NCBI RefSeq assembly: GCF_009760915.1
Contig: NZ_VIDQ01000061.1
Coordinates: 1-43,978, forward strand
Length of the DNA: 43,978 nt
Origin: Azohydromonas aeria
GTDB lineage: Bacteria; Pseudomonadota; Gammaproteobacteria; Burkholderiales; Burkholderiaceae_C
Direction of reading: 5' to 3'
A program made the position numbers and the translations under genes. The notes under the pieces are model-generated. The model was not told where the DNA came from. It made no database searches and worked only from the letters and a program-made list of their open reading frames with translations. Within the stretch, counting starts at the first letter, position 1. Each line of letters begins with the position of its first letter. This document shows, in pieces, positions 1 to 7,504 of this stretch.

Positions 1-1045
1 CGCGCAGCAGCGCCTGCGCCAGCAGCTGGCGCGCGGCCAGCGACTCGGGCATGAGCTGCTGCGCGCGCGTCAGGTGCGTGACGGCCTGCGCCAGCGCGCC
101 GGCCTCGTACTCGATGGCGCCGGCCAGTTGCTGCGCGTAGCCGAAGTCGGGCGCGACCTTGAGCACGGCCTGGATGGACTCGCGCGCGGCCTTGAGGTCC
201 TGGCGGCGCAGGGCCGACTGCGCCTCCAGCACGCGGGTTTGCGGATGGCCGGGATACACGGCCTTGAGCGCGGCGAGCTGCTGGTCAGCCTCGTCGAACT
301 TGCGCTGGGCGTTCAGCAGCCGGATGAGGCCGACGTACGCCCCCATCGCCTCCTTGCGCGAGGCCAGCGCCTGCCGGTAGGCCTGCTCGGCGGCCGCGTC
401 GTCGCCGGCGGCCTGCGCCAGCGCGGCCTGCAGCAGCCAGGCCTCCACGTCCTTGGGATGCTGCTTGACAATGTCACCGACTAGCGCCCGCGCCCCGGGC
501 AAGTCGGAGGAGGCCGCGCGCAGCCGCGCCTGCAGCAGCTGCGCCGGCACATGCTGCGCGTCGAGCTCCAGCGCTGCCTTGAGCGCCGCCTCGCTGCGCT
601 CGGGCTGGCCCTGGGCCAGGTAGGCCTGCGCCAGCACCGTCTGCAGCGCCGCGCGCGCGGCGGGCGTGGACAGGTTCGTGGCGCCGAAGCGCTCAATCGC
701 CTGCGCGCCCTTGCCCTGCAGCAGCAGCAGCCGTGCCATCAGCGGCACGGCCTCGTCCGGGGCTTCGCCGAGCTCCAGCGCCTTGGAGGCCTGCACTTCC
801 GCGCCCACCAAGTCGCCCTGCTCCAGCAGCGTCAGCCCGAGCAGCGCGCGCGCCTCGGCCAACTCGGGCGACTTCTGCAGCGCGTTCTTGAGCTGAATGG
901 AGGCGGCCTTGAGGTCGTTCTGGGCGATGTAGTTGCGCGCCGAAGCGACGAGAGCCGGCGGGTCGCTGTCCTGGCCGCAGCCCAGCAGCGCGGCGCTAGA
1001 TAGCAGGCTTAGAGACAGAGCGAGTGAGAAGCGGCGGGAAATCAT
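1..1045 (-). CDS. prsT: PrsT-like TPR-repeat lipoprotein (N-terminal part; runs off the left edge)
   Basis: The reading frame opens with ATG at 1045-1043 and stays open to the window edge, giving about 348 residues without a stop. The N-terminus is a lipoprotein signal peptide with a hydrophobic stretch ending in a lipobox (LLGC, then GQDSD), so the mature protein should be lipid-anchored. It is followed by TPR-type helices from about residue 30 (for example LKNALQKSPELAEARALLGL). Order and wording match the PrsT family of TPR lipoproteins found with exosortase/PEP-CTERM exopolysaccharide loci; that role is family knowledge, since no other such gene is in the window. The C-terminal half (full family length is about 900 residues) lies outside. 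Assignment to PrsT rather than another TPR lipoprotein is likely but not certain. Confidence 0.8.
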   Translation of the reverse strand, partial: MISRRFSLALSLSLLSSAALLGCGQDSDPPALVASARNYIAQNDLKAASIQLKNALQKSPELAEARALLGLTLLEQGDLVGAEVQASKALELGEAPDEAVPLMARLLLLQGKGAQAIERFGATNLSTPAARAALQTVLAQAYLAQGQPERSEAALKAALELDAQHVPAQLLQARLRAASSDLPGARALVGDIVKQHPKDVEAWLLQAALAQAAGDDAAAEQAYRQALASRKEAMGAYVGLIRLLNAQRKFDEADQQLAALKAVYPGHPQTRVLEAQSALRRQDLKAARESIQAVLKVAPDFGYAQQLAGAIEYEAGALAQAVTHLTRAQQLMPESLAARQLLAQALLR

Positions 1046-1226
1046 TGTTTTCCTGAACATGAGATGGGACGGCATGCCGCGCAAGGCTTAAAGGCTGGTG
1101 CAGAGCGACACGATGTGGTGGGATTTGCCTTTGGTCGTCAATTGCCGCTACGGCGGTTGTTTGGCACCTGCGCGCGCAGTGTCGGTGACAGCGAATATGG
1201 TCGCAGGACGAACTGCTGGTCGAGAG

Positions 1227-1397
1227 CTACAGCAGCATGCGCAGCAGAATTGCGAACTCAACCGCAACGATGGTGCCGATGCCTCCCCACATCAGCAGCG
1301 GGCCGCCTCGAGGCCGCTAGTCGATCATGCCGACGCCCGCAGTAGCGACGTGCACGGCAAAGACTGCGAGCGCAATCAGGGCTGCGATAGTTTTCAT
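1227..1397 (-). pseudogene. Broken copy of a 56-aa two-helix membrane protein gene
   Basis: Reading minus from ATG 1397 gives MKTIAALIALAVFAVHVATA..., an amber stop at codon 27 (1319-1317), then in the same frame a second hydrophobic segment ending in ILLRMLL and a stop at 1229-1227. Length, frame and sequence match the intact gene at 31936-32106 codon for codon; the stop replaces a glutamine codon there (CAG to TAG). The leader with its GGGAGTTCC ribosome site is also shared. The family is not one I recognise. The intact form has an N-terminal hydrophobic helix or signal and a second C-terminal helix. One nonsense mutation is the only clear lesion, so this may be recent decay or a sequencing error. 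Confidence 0.6.
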
Positions 1398-1519
1398 GGA
1401 ACTCCCTCTTTCACCGATCTCTTGTTTGTCCGCGAACGCGGCTTGCGCTGGATTCTCGCGCGGTACCCCCCGGAGTCACAATAGTTGTGGCCTCTATAGA
1501 ACGATGAAACCCGGGGGCG

Positions 1520-1985
1520 TTGGAAGAGTTGGAAGTGGCCCGGTACGGCAAGGAATTCAAGGACAAGGCGGTGGCGAGGTTGCTGCCGCCAGAGAGTTCG
1601 GCAATCGAGGTGGTCTCGCGCGAGATCGGCATCAGCGTAGGCACCCTGGAACGGTGGCGCGCTGAAGCCTTGGCCCAGCCGCAGCAGCAGCGCACATGGA
1701 CAGCCGCAGCCCGGTTTGAGGCCGTGCTGGCCACCGCGGCGATGGACGAGGAAACTAAGAGCGCCTGGTGCCGCGAGCACGGCGTCTACCCGCAAGAACT
1801 CGCCGCCTGGCGCCAGAGCGCCACACAGGCGCTGGCCGGGCCCGCTGAGGGGCGTCGTGCCACGCCGCAGCAGACCAAGTAGGACCAACGGCGCATCAAG
1901 GAGCTCGAGCGCGAGTTGCGCCGTAAGGACAAGGCTCTGGCGCAAGGCAGCAGCACTGCTGGTCCTGTCGAAAAAAGAAGGGTAT
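1520..1985 (+). pseudogene. Remnant of an IS3-type transposase OrfA
   Basis: From about 1520 the frame reads ELEVARYGKEFKDKAVARLL, then a helix-turn-helix (SREIGISVGTLERWR) and a second HTH-like block (WCREHGVYPQELAAWR). This is the layout of the small DNA-binding OrfA of IS3-family elements. A TAG at 1880-1882 interrupts it, but the same frame continues with a leucine-zipper-like stretch (RRIKELERELRRKDKALA). A frameshift then moves the expected tail (AAALLVLSKK) to another frame before the match ends near 1985. A possible outer terminal repeat lies at about 1489-1515 (TGTGGCCTCTATAGAACG). OrfB is absent, so the element is dead. Confidence 0.7.
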
Positions 1986-2029
1986 GGTGTTCAGCGAGAT
2001 TTCGCCGCAGGAAATGGCACGTTTCCGCG

Positions 2030-2185
2030 AACGAGGTCTTCGCCAAGCTCAAGCAGTTGCTGCGCCGCATGGCCTCGCGCACCGTGGAATCGCTGTGGGA
2101 CACCATCGGCGAGTTACTGCACGCCTTCAGCCCGAACGAATGCAGCAACTACATCCGGCATTGCGGCTACGGCCGGTCTGGCTGA
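2030..2185 (+). pseudogene. C-terminal fragment of an IS630-type transposase
   Basis: About 51 codons read NEVFAKLKQLLRRMASRTVE, then SLWDTIGELLHAFSPNECSN and YIRHCGYGRSG, ending at a stop at 2185. This is the usual end of IS630/Tc1-like transposases after the catalytic glutamate region (AKLK-LR..A.RT...LW..IGE....F.P.EC.NY.RH.GY). The catalytic D, D and E segments are missing. It is joined directly to the IS3-type remnant upstream, so this stretch is a composite of decayed mobile elements. It differs from the complete IS630-family transposase at 29896-30930. Confidence 0.65.
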
Positions 2186-2195
2186 AATCGCTCCA

Positions 2196-2275
2196 AAAAG
2201 CGCTTGCGGAATCAACGACTTGCATCACAGCACTTGGCTCAGCAGCCCGTTGGTAAGTTGCTAGAAGACGGCTCA
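2196..2275 (+). repeat. Dispersed repeat, copy A (inverted relative to copy B at 30985-31060)
   Basis: The segment around AACGACTTGCATC / CAGCA-TTGG-TCAGCAG / GGTAAGTTG / AGAA-ACGGCT recurs in reverse complement at 30985-31060 with about three quarters of the bases matching by eye. It follows the IS630-type transposase fragment. Both copies sit next to mobile-element debris. Function unknown; it could be the edge of an old element, an integration target or a small conserved coding end. Confidence 0.55.
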
Positions 2276-2428
2276 CTTCTGGCCTGGCACCAACAACATC
2301 GGGCACGCTCGGCCACGGCCCCCAGATTTCCGCCGCATTGGCACTCACCCGCAGCCCGCTGCCAGCCACTGGTTGCGGCCCCATCTCGTCGGCGATGGAC
2401 TTCCCCAGCGCATTGCCAATGCCCTTTC
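2276..2428. other. No supported gene
   Basis: The stretch between copy A of the dispersed repeat and the end of cas6f holds only short shadow reading frames. I see no RNA gene, strong hairpin or further cas gene in it. Confidence 0.4.
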
Positions 2429-2989
2429 CTAGAACTGCGGCAGCCCGCCGTCCAGCGTGAGACCGAAGCTGTTGAAGGTAACGCCCGCCGCTCTCACCGG
2501 CATCTTGCGCAATTTCAGCTCGAACATCTGGCCCGTCGATTGACTGGTGCAGGCGATGACCAAAGCCGCCGTGTGCTGTCTGGGCAGCGGCACGGCGTTG
2601 CCCAAACGCAGGCTGCGCCGGATGCGCGATGGCTTGTTCTTGTCGGCGGCGTTGTCGCGGCGCACTGCAGCATGGCTATCCGTTGCCGGTGCCAGTGCCA
2701 CGAGGCCGACTTCGACACCCATGGCCCGGACGCGCGGCATCGGGGAACTCGACATGAACGCTTCCAGCGCCGGCCGAGAGCCAAACAACCGCAACTGGGC
2801 AGGGGTGCCCTCGATGCACTGGCCGCAGCCCCAGCCCGGAACGTCAATGCCAATGCGTTCCGTCATCAAGCCTTGAGCGTGGTTGAACCCGTGCATCCAG
2901 CGCCAGGCCAGCGGAACTAGGTGCGCCGGCGGCTCAATGGAGTCGGCGAAATCAAGATCAACGTAGTGCAAGGCGGATAGATCCAGCAT
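2429..2989 (-). CDS. cas6f: Cas6f (Csy4) crRNA-processing endoribonuclease
   Basis: This 186-residue protein has almost exactly the length of Pseudomonas Csy4 (187). The C-terminal third carries the family signature SQSTGQ-F-L (residues about 147-155), followed by ...TFNSFGLTLDGGLPQF, matching the Csy4 ending. Histidine 33 (AWRWMHGFNHAQG) aligns with catalytic His29 of Csy4, and the serine of SQSTGQ with its partner Ser148, so catalysis should be intact. Its role is to cleave pre-crRNA at the 3' base of the repeat hairpin and stay bound to the crRNA 3' end. ATG 2989 was chosen because AGGAGG lies 5 bases upstream and because an N-terminus at LDLSALHYVDLDF matches the family; a longer reading to 3043 would add unrelated residues. 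It is the last gene of the effector operon. Confidence 0.92.
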   Translation of the reverse strand: MLDLSALHYVDLDFADSIEPPAHLVPLAWRWMHGFNHAQGLMTERIGIDVPGWGCGQCIEGTPAQLRLFGSRPALEAFMSSSPMPRVRAMGVEVGLVALAPATDSHAAVRRDNAADKNKPSRIRRSLRLGNAVPLPRQHTAALVIACTSQSTGQMFELKLRKMPVRAAGVTFNSFGLTLDGGLPQF

Positions 2990-2994
2990 CAGTG

Positions 2995-3000
2995 CCTCCT
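2995..3000 (-). promoter_or_regulatory. Shine-Dalgarno sequence that sets the cas6f start
   Basis: Minus-strand AGGAGG lies directly after the cas7f stop codon (3003-3001) and five bases before ATG 2989. It decides between the short start and the longer open frame for cas6f, and implies coupled translation. Confidence 0.75.
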
Positions 3001-4047
3001 TCACTCGTCGGAGCCTCCGAACACGCCACCGCGGATGCAGCACGCCGCGTAGAACATTCGCTCCTCGCGACTCAGTGCCTGGGTGCCGCCGCGAGCGAGG
3101 CGCTCGATGATTTCCTTCATGCTCCCTGTCGTGCGCCGGTAGGCACGGGCCTCATGCGAGTTGGCGCCATAGGGCTCGACGGCAATGGGCTTGTTCCGTC
3201 GGGCGTCGGGATACCAGGTGTCGATCTGCCGCAAGGTGTTCCCCGCCTTGCGGTCGTTGATGATGGCCTGGAGTCCGCCATCAGGCCGTCGCAGCTTGGC
3301 CAGCATCCGGGTGACGCCCTCGCCACCGGGCCAGCGGCGCTGCGATGCGCGCTTTTGGTCCTCGGAGGGCCATTCCTGGCTTGGGTACACCCTGGCGCCT
3401 AGGCCCAACCGGTACCTGGCCTGCAGATGCAACATGAGGCCCTGCCCGGTATCCCGCAGCAGCGCGTCAGCGATCCACTCCTTTAGGGTCTGGAGCTGCC
3501 TGCGATGGGTCTCATAACTCGCCGTGTCCAGCGAAAACGGGTCTGCCTCGTCGCGCAGCATGTTGTCGAATTCCAGCTGCTCGCTGCCCGACTCCACCGT
3601 CACCCAATGCCGCTCGGCCGTCAAGTAGTTGCGCCACCCGAGCATGCCGCAGGCGGTCTGGATGGCGTAACGGGTGCTGAGCTCGACGATGCCGGCATCG
3701 GCACCTCGCACCTGTTCCAGCACCTGGGCATGCAGCGGTAGGAAGCCCGGCTCGCTACAAGCCTGCGGTATGGCGTAGCGGTTCTTGATCAACAGGCGGC
3801 CCCTGAGCACCAAGACTTCGTGGCCAAGAGCCAGCTCGCTGCTCTCGATGACTTGGAGTATGGCCTGGTCGCGCTTTTCGAGCGGCGTCTTCGATGTCGC
3901 GTTCAGGCCCCGCAGCGGCTCTTCCCGGATCGTCACCGGCACCATCTCGGACAGAGTGCTTGCCATGGCCGGGGCGCTGAACATGAGCATGTGGCTGGGC
4001 TCCAGCGTGCGCGCGAAGGAGAGGATGGACGGACTGGCAGTCAACAT
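3001..4047 (-). CDS. cas7f: Cas7f (Csy3) CRISPR backbone subunit
   Basis: The 348-residue product matches Csy3 along its length. The start PSILSFARTLEPSHMLMFSA corresponds to the Csy3 N-terminus (SVLAFERKLDPSDALMSAG). The C-terminal block GNTLRQIDTWYPD, PIAVEPYGAN, ARAYR and RGGVFG is the most conserved part of Csy3. Six copies of this subunit coat the spacer part of the crRNA in type I-F complexes. ATG 4047 is preferred over the open frame to 4119 because GAGGAA precedes it (4058-4053) and because the family begins here. It follows cas5f with a 40-base gap and abuts the cas6f ribosome site. No truncation or frameshift is visible. Confidence 0.95.
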   Translation of the reverse strand: MLTASPSILSFARTLEPSHMLMFSAPAMASTLSEMVPVTIREEPLRGLNATSKTPLEKRDQAILQVIESSELALGHEVLVLRGRLLIKNRYAIPQACSEPGFLPLHAQVLEQVRGADAGIVELSTRYAIQTACGMLGWRNYLTAERHWVTVESGSEQLEFDNMLRDEADPFSLDTASYETHRRQLQTLKEWIADALLRDTGQGLMLHLQARYRLGLGARVYPSQEWPSEDQKRASQRRWPGGEGVTRMLAKLRRPDGGLQAIINDRKAGNTLRQIDTWYPDARRNKPIAVEPYGANSHEARAYRRTTGSMKEIIERLARGGTQALSREERMFYAACCIRGGVFGGSDE

Positions 4048-4087
4048 CGTTGTTCCTCGTTGGCTACTGCAAGGCCGCAAGCCGTGG

Positions 4088-4987
4088 TCAGACCGCTGCG
4101 GTGCAGATGTAGCTCCCATTCACCGGTCGCTCTTTCCAGAGCACGCGATACCCTTGCTCGGCTTGCGCGGCAGCCGCGCCGGCACGGATGGACGCGGCAG
4201 TCTGCAGGGCGGCCAGGGTGTACATCGGCGAAGCCACTTTTGAGGGCCCGAGTCGCCCGTCCGAAAACGGCCGCGCGCTGTGCTGTGACGGTTCGGGCTC
4301 GAGCGCCAGGTAGCCGCTCGTGACGGGGTAGAGGCGGCGCATCTCGAAGCCATGCTCCTCGAAGAAGTCGCGGTAGGGTCTTGGCCGCTGCTCATGGCGC
4401 AGCGTGGCCGCTAGCAAGGTGTCCATCAAAGGCAGGCCCGCGGAACGGGCTGCCTCGACCAGCGCGGACTCGTCGCGCAGCACCAGCGCGCGGGATGGCA
4501 GCAGCGCCATGGCGCGCGCGAGCTCCGTGGGATAGCGCTCGACCAGCCGTCCCCCTGCAAGGCTCGCCGGGGCGCGTTGCACGATCAGCCTCCCCTTGCA
4601 CAGCCGCAGCCTAGTGAGCACGGTGGCAGCGTCGCCGGCCAAGTCCTGCATGGTCAGCGTTTCGATGCCGTGTGGAGTTGCACCACGTAGGCGAATCACA
4701 AAGCTGGCGGTGAAGGATGCCCAGATCGCCGGAACGGCTTCCGGCGTTGCTGTGCCTTCCTTCATCGCCTTGACGTAGCCGGTGTGAACCCCGTAGTCCT
4801 CGACACCCAGGCCAATGCCGTCAGGCTGGAGTTCGCCGGGCCCAAGACCTCTGGCCCGGGCCAACCCGATGGCAAACGCCCGCGCCAGGCCCGTGAGTCC
4901 CGTCACCGACGGCAGTCCGACAAATGGCCCCTGCGACACCTTGACGGACTGTGCACTGACGCGAAGGAAGGCGAAGTGCTTGTGCAT
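4088..4987 (-). CDS. cas5f: Cas5f (Csy2) CRISPR effector subunit
   Basis: The 299-residue protein contains GPFVGLPSVTGLTGLARAF near residue 20, which corresponds to the Cas5f motif G-PS-TA--GF-HAF seen in Csy2 and in the Cas5 half of Cas8/5 fusions. Further family-like segments are MALLPSRALVLRDE in the middle and GYLALEPEP and ...GYRVLWKERPVNGSYICTAAV at the end. Cas5f caps the 5' handle of the crRNA and pairs with Cas8f. It begins 12 bases after the cas8f stop, with GAGGT about nine bases upstream of ATG 4987. Identification leans on both the motif and its place between cas8f and cas7f; on sequence alone it is the second most divergent of the four. Confidence 0.85.
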   Translation of the reverse strand: MHKHFAFLRVSAQSVKVSQGPFVGLPSVTGLTGLARAFAIGLARARGLGPGELQPDGIGLGVEDYGVHTGYVKAMKEGTATPEAVPAIWASFTASFVIRLRGATPHGIETLTMQDLAGDAATVLTRLRLCKGRLIVQRAPASLAGGRLVERYPTELARAMALLPSRALVLRDESALVEAARSAGLPLMDTLLAATLRHEQRPRPYRDFFEEHGFEMRRLYPVTSGYLALEPEPSQHSARPFSDGRLGPSKVASPMYTLAALQTAASIRAGAAAAQAEQGYRVLWKERPVNGSYICTAAV

Positions 4988-4999
4988 GGGTGGTGGACC

Positions 5000-6715
5000 T
5001 CAGGTGCGCTCGCACATGATCACGTCGAGTGCCGCTGCTCGTACTTCGGGCTCGTACTCCTGGCTCCAAGGCTTCTCGGGATAGGCATGGTCCAGGGCGG
5101 CCAGCACGCGGGTACCGGTGTCCCTGACCAGCGGCGCCAGCACTTCCCTGGCTTCGACAGCCCGCAGCCCGGCATCCCCGGCAACGAACAGCTGCCACGG
5201 CTGCGGAGCCCCCGCGATGAACTTGGCGTCCCTGGCCTGCAGCGTCCGGCCGTGCAACCCAACATTCGACGCCAAGGCTTGCCAGTGGTCCCGCAGCACC
5301 AGCAGCGGCGCCAGTGCTTCGATGACCATGCCCGTGAAAATGGCGCGCCGCATCTCTCGGTGGTGACGTGAGCTGGCCTGCGGCAGCAGGCAGCGCGGCG
5401 CCCTGGCCCCTTGCGGCGGCGTGACGGCGCCCAAGCGTGCCTCCTCGACATAGGCCACGGCCGCATCGAGGTCCACACCAGCCTGGCGGATGAAAGGGAT
5501 GTCCAACCGCACATTGGCCGTGTGCATCTCCTTGCTCACGTCCATTGCCACGTTCTGCGGGTTCTGGCCGCCCAGGGGAACGGTGAAGGTGGGAAATGTC
5601 AGGTGCATCCTCTGCAGGTGCCGCTCCTGGGCCACCAGCTCGGACCGCAGCCGGCCCGGCTGTTGCCGCCCAGCGTCCTGGACCGCCGTGCCGGCGCCAT
5701 GGCTGGCGGCGAGCTGATCGTCGATCTCCCTGATCTTGTGCAGCACCTGGGCCCGCAGCTCCCGGATCTCCGCGCGGTACGCCGCGGACAGGCGCTCCTT
5801 CGCGGCATTGACCTCGGCCGGCAGGGCAAACGGAGTCAGGACGCTCAGGCATTCCTCTCGTGAATCATCCGCTCCGGCAGGCAGGTCGCCGGCGAAGACC
5901 TGCGCCTCGCCACGCATCGGTGGTGGCTCGCCGCCCGAGGCGAGTGCCTCGACGAGCACCGCTGCGCCGGCGACACCGTGGATGCTCATTGAGGCCCGCA
6001 CCTGTTCACACAGCTCGGGGTGCCGGGCAAGGACATCGGGCAGTCTCGCCCGGATGCCCCGGTAGTCGATCAGCGGCAGAAGAACATGCCATAGCGGCTG
6101 ATACGAGGCGGTGCAAGTCAGCGTGCGCGTGGCCCGGATATTGAAGTCCTCCTCGGTGACCATCATCTCCAGCCCTCCGGTGCAGGGCTCCTGCAGCTTG
6201 AGAAAGCCGCCCTGCCCGCTCATGTTGCGAAACCGGACCGGATGCGAGCACAGGCTGTCTTGCGCCTTGCGAAAGGCCCGGCTGCGGATGAATTTCTCTA
6301 CGTCGATCCGGCCGGCGGCACGCCATGGATCGGCCAGTACGGCGGCGAACTTGGCTGGGTCTTCTTGGACCACTGGAGCTGGCCGGGGGCTGGACTTGCG
6401 TCGCACCTTGCCCTGGGCGTCAAGGCCGACGCTGAGTAACGGATGCAGTTGCAGCGCGGTGTGCCAGGCCGCGTCCTGCTGCTCTGCCGTGAGGCCCACC
6501 TGCGTGCTGTCGTTGATCAGCGCGTTGCCGTTGTCGGCATGACCTACGGACAGCAGGAAGGCCAGCACTTGCGCCAACTCGGGGGGGGATTCCAGGCGTA
6601 ACCAGCCGGGATGGGTACGCAGCAGCAGATCCTTGAGCGTCCTGGTCGCGGAGCCTGTCTGCGCCAAGTCTGCAACGAGATCGGCAAGCGACCGTGTGGT
6701 GCCGGCGTCGATCAT
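5000..6715 (-). CDS. cas8f: Cas8f (Csy1)-like large subunit, unusually long
   Basis: The 571-residue protein is first in the operon, where csy1 lies in type I-F loci. The clearest family mark is LGGQNPQN at about residues 381-388, matching GGTKPQN of Csy1. Csy1 is about 430 residues, so this protein is about 140 longer, mostly before that motif. The extra part includes a charged, probably coiled segment (residues about 310-375, for example AEIRELRAQVLHKIREIDDQ). I looked for an HNH motif of the kind reported in Cas8-HNH systems and saw none. Cas8f recognises the PAM and, in ordinary systems, recruits Cas2-3; no Cas2-3 gene is in this window. ATG 6715 is the first sensible start and lacks a strong ribosome site. 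Frame intact. Confidence 0.82.
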   Translation of the reverse strand: MIDAGTTRSLADLVADLAQTGSATRTLKDLLLRTHPGWLRLESPPELAQVLAFLLSVGHADNGNALINDSTQVGLTAEQQDAAWHTALQLHPLLSVGLDAQGKVRRKSSPRPAPVVQEDPAKFAAVLADPWRAAGRIDVEKFIRSRAFRKAQDSLCSHPVRFRNMSGQGGFLKLQEPCTGGLEMMVTEEDFNIRATRTLTCTASYQPLWHVLLPLIDYRGIRARLPDVLARHPELCEQVRASMSIHGVAGAAVLVEALASGGEPPPMRGEAQVFAGDLPAGADDSREECLSVLTPFALPAEVNAAKERLSAAYRAEIRELRAQVLHKIREIDDQLAASHGAGTAVQDAGRQQPGRLRSELVAQERHLQRMHLTFPTFTVPLGGQNPQNVAMDVSKEMHTANVRLDIPFIRQAGVDLDAAVAYVEEARLGAVTPPQGARAPRCLLPQASSRHHREMRRAIFTGMVIEALAPLLVLRDHWQALASNVGLHGRTLQARDAKFIAGAPQPWQLFVAGDAGLRAVEAREVLAPLVRDTGTRVLAALDHAYPEKPWSQEYEPEVRAAALDVIMCERT

Positions 6716-6851
6716 CCCCGGGCATCCCGTATCCCAGGGTCCTGCAGGGCGCCATGAGCACGGTGCCCCGGGTTTGGATACAGCTGACCTGTGGCAAGAC
6801 AGCCTTCAAGGCCGTGACGGTTCCGGAGGTGCCAGATGCTCCGAACTGTTT

Positions 6852-6939
6852 CCCCCAAGCGGCCTGCGCGGCCGAGAGCCCGGCTTCGTGATCGCCTGAC
6901 AGTTTGCTGAACTCCTAAGCGGCCTGCGCGGCCGAGAGC
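6852..6939 (-). CRISPR. Type I-F mini-CRISPR: two 28-bp repeats, one 32-bp spacer
   Basis: Repeat 1 is 6912-6939 and repeat 2 is 6852-6879. They are identical except for two positions at the trailer end (handle CTTAGGAG in repeat 1, CTTGGGGG in repeat 2). The spacer, 6880-6911, is exactly 32 bases, the standard I-F length. Read on the minus strand, repeat 1 matches a known I-F repeat (GTTCACTGCCGCACAGGCAG followed by CTTAGAAA) at 21 of 28 positions. It keeps a 5-bp stem CGGCC/GGCCG with a 5-base loop GCGCA, the Cas6f substrate shape. The array points the same way as cas8f-cas6f and lies 136 bases upstream of cas8f, so one transcript could carry both. Degeneration of the downstream repeat fits the normal trailer end. 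No third repeat is seen 60 bases to either side. Confidence 0.9.
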
Positions 6940-7504
6940 CACAGACAAGCTACGCCAACTCATCAAAGCCAGGGACGGTCTGGCCAGTGGACCAGCGGCA
7001 ACCTGATTCTGCTGATGGCAATCCGTTTCCTGCTGGTCAACGACATGGCGCGAACCCCCAGTTGGTGGTGAGGTAGAAGGCTACCTGCGCGGGTGCGTCC
7101 CGCGCAAGCAGCCCGAGCCCCGTGGAGCAGCATCAAGCGCTGCAACGCCTACATCCGGCCGATGCCTTCGACAAGGCTTTCTCGATACCCGTGCCCGGCA
7201 TGGCCCGGCCGTCAATGTGCCGATCAGGAGACCACCATCAGCAAGTTTCCGTGCACGGCACGGGAATGGCCGGGATTCGGGACACAGCCTGTTTTGATAG
7301 CGAGATGGCGATCGCCAGGTTTCCGTGGTGCCGCGCAGGTACTGCTGTCTGGACGCCATGCAGGCGCTGCTGGCTTGCTTTGCAACGGTACCGCCCAGAT
7401 GGCGTGCAGCCGGTTCCCTCCCGCCGCGACAGCCGCGCAGGCCTCGACCGTGATCCACAGGTCTGACCCCGGCAATAGAATCGAGTCTAGGCTGCTAAGC
7501 TTGG
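6940..7504. other. Intergenic stretch including the presumed CRISPR leader; no supported gene
   Basis: The minus-strand leader of the array should lie just above 6940. The several overlapping frames between 7080 and 7600 on both strands do not resemble known proteins, have no good ribosome sites, and run into the methyltransferase gene as shadows. No cas1, cas2-3 or transposase remnant is recognisable here. Confidence 0.4.

Noticed and set aside
1394..1945. A 183-codon minus-strand frame overlapping the small membrane gene's leader and the transposase remnant
   Set aside because: It has no similarity I recognise and lies antisense to a clear transposase OrfA sequence.
2429..6715. Type I-F3 CRISPR-associated transposon
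   Set aside because: Cas8f and Cas5f are separate genes, Cas8f has the GG-x-x-PQN motif of ordinary I-F, and no tnsA, tnsB, tnsC or tniQ gene or Tn7-like end was found.
5000..6715. HNH nuclease domain inside Cas8f
   Set aside because: The protein is long enough, but no His-Asn-His arrangement with the usual DH..P...GG...N....C or H spacing is visible; the HHR near the C-terminus stands alone.
6780..6966. An 84-codon minus-strand reading frame with an internal repeat (ALGRAGRLG twice)
   Set aside because: The peptide repeat is simply the two CRISPR repeats translated; there is no ribosome site or other protein-like feature.
6940..7504. Remnant of cas1 or cas2-3 upstream of the array
   Set aside because: All frames were read for HD, helicase and Cas1 motifs and none was seen.
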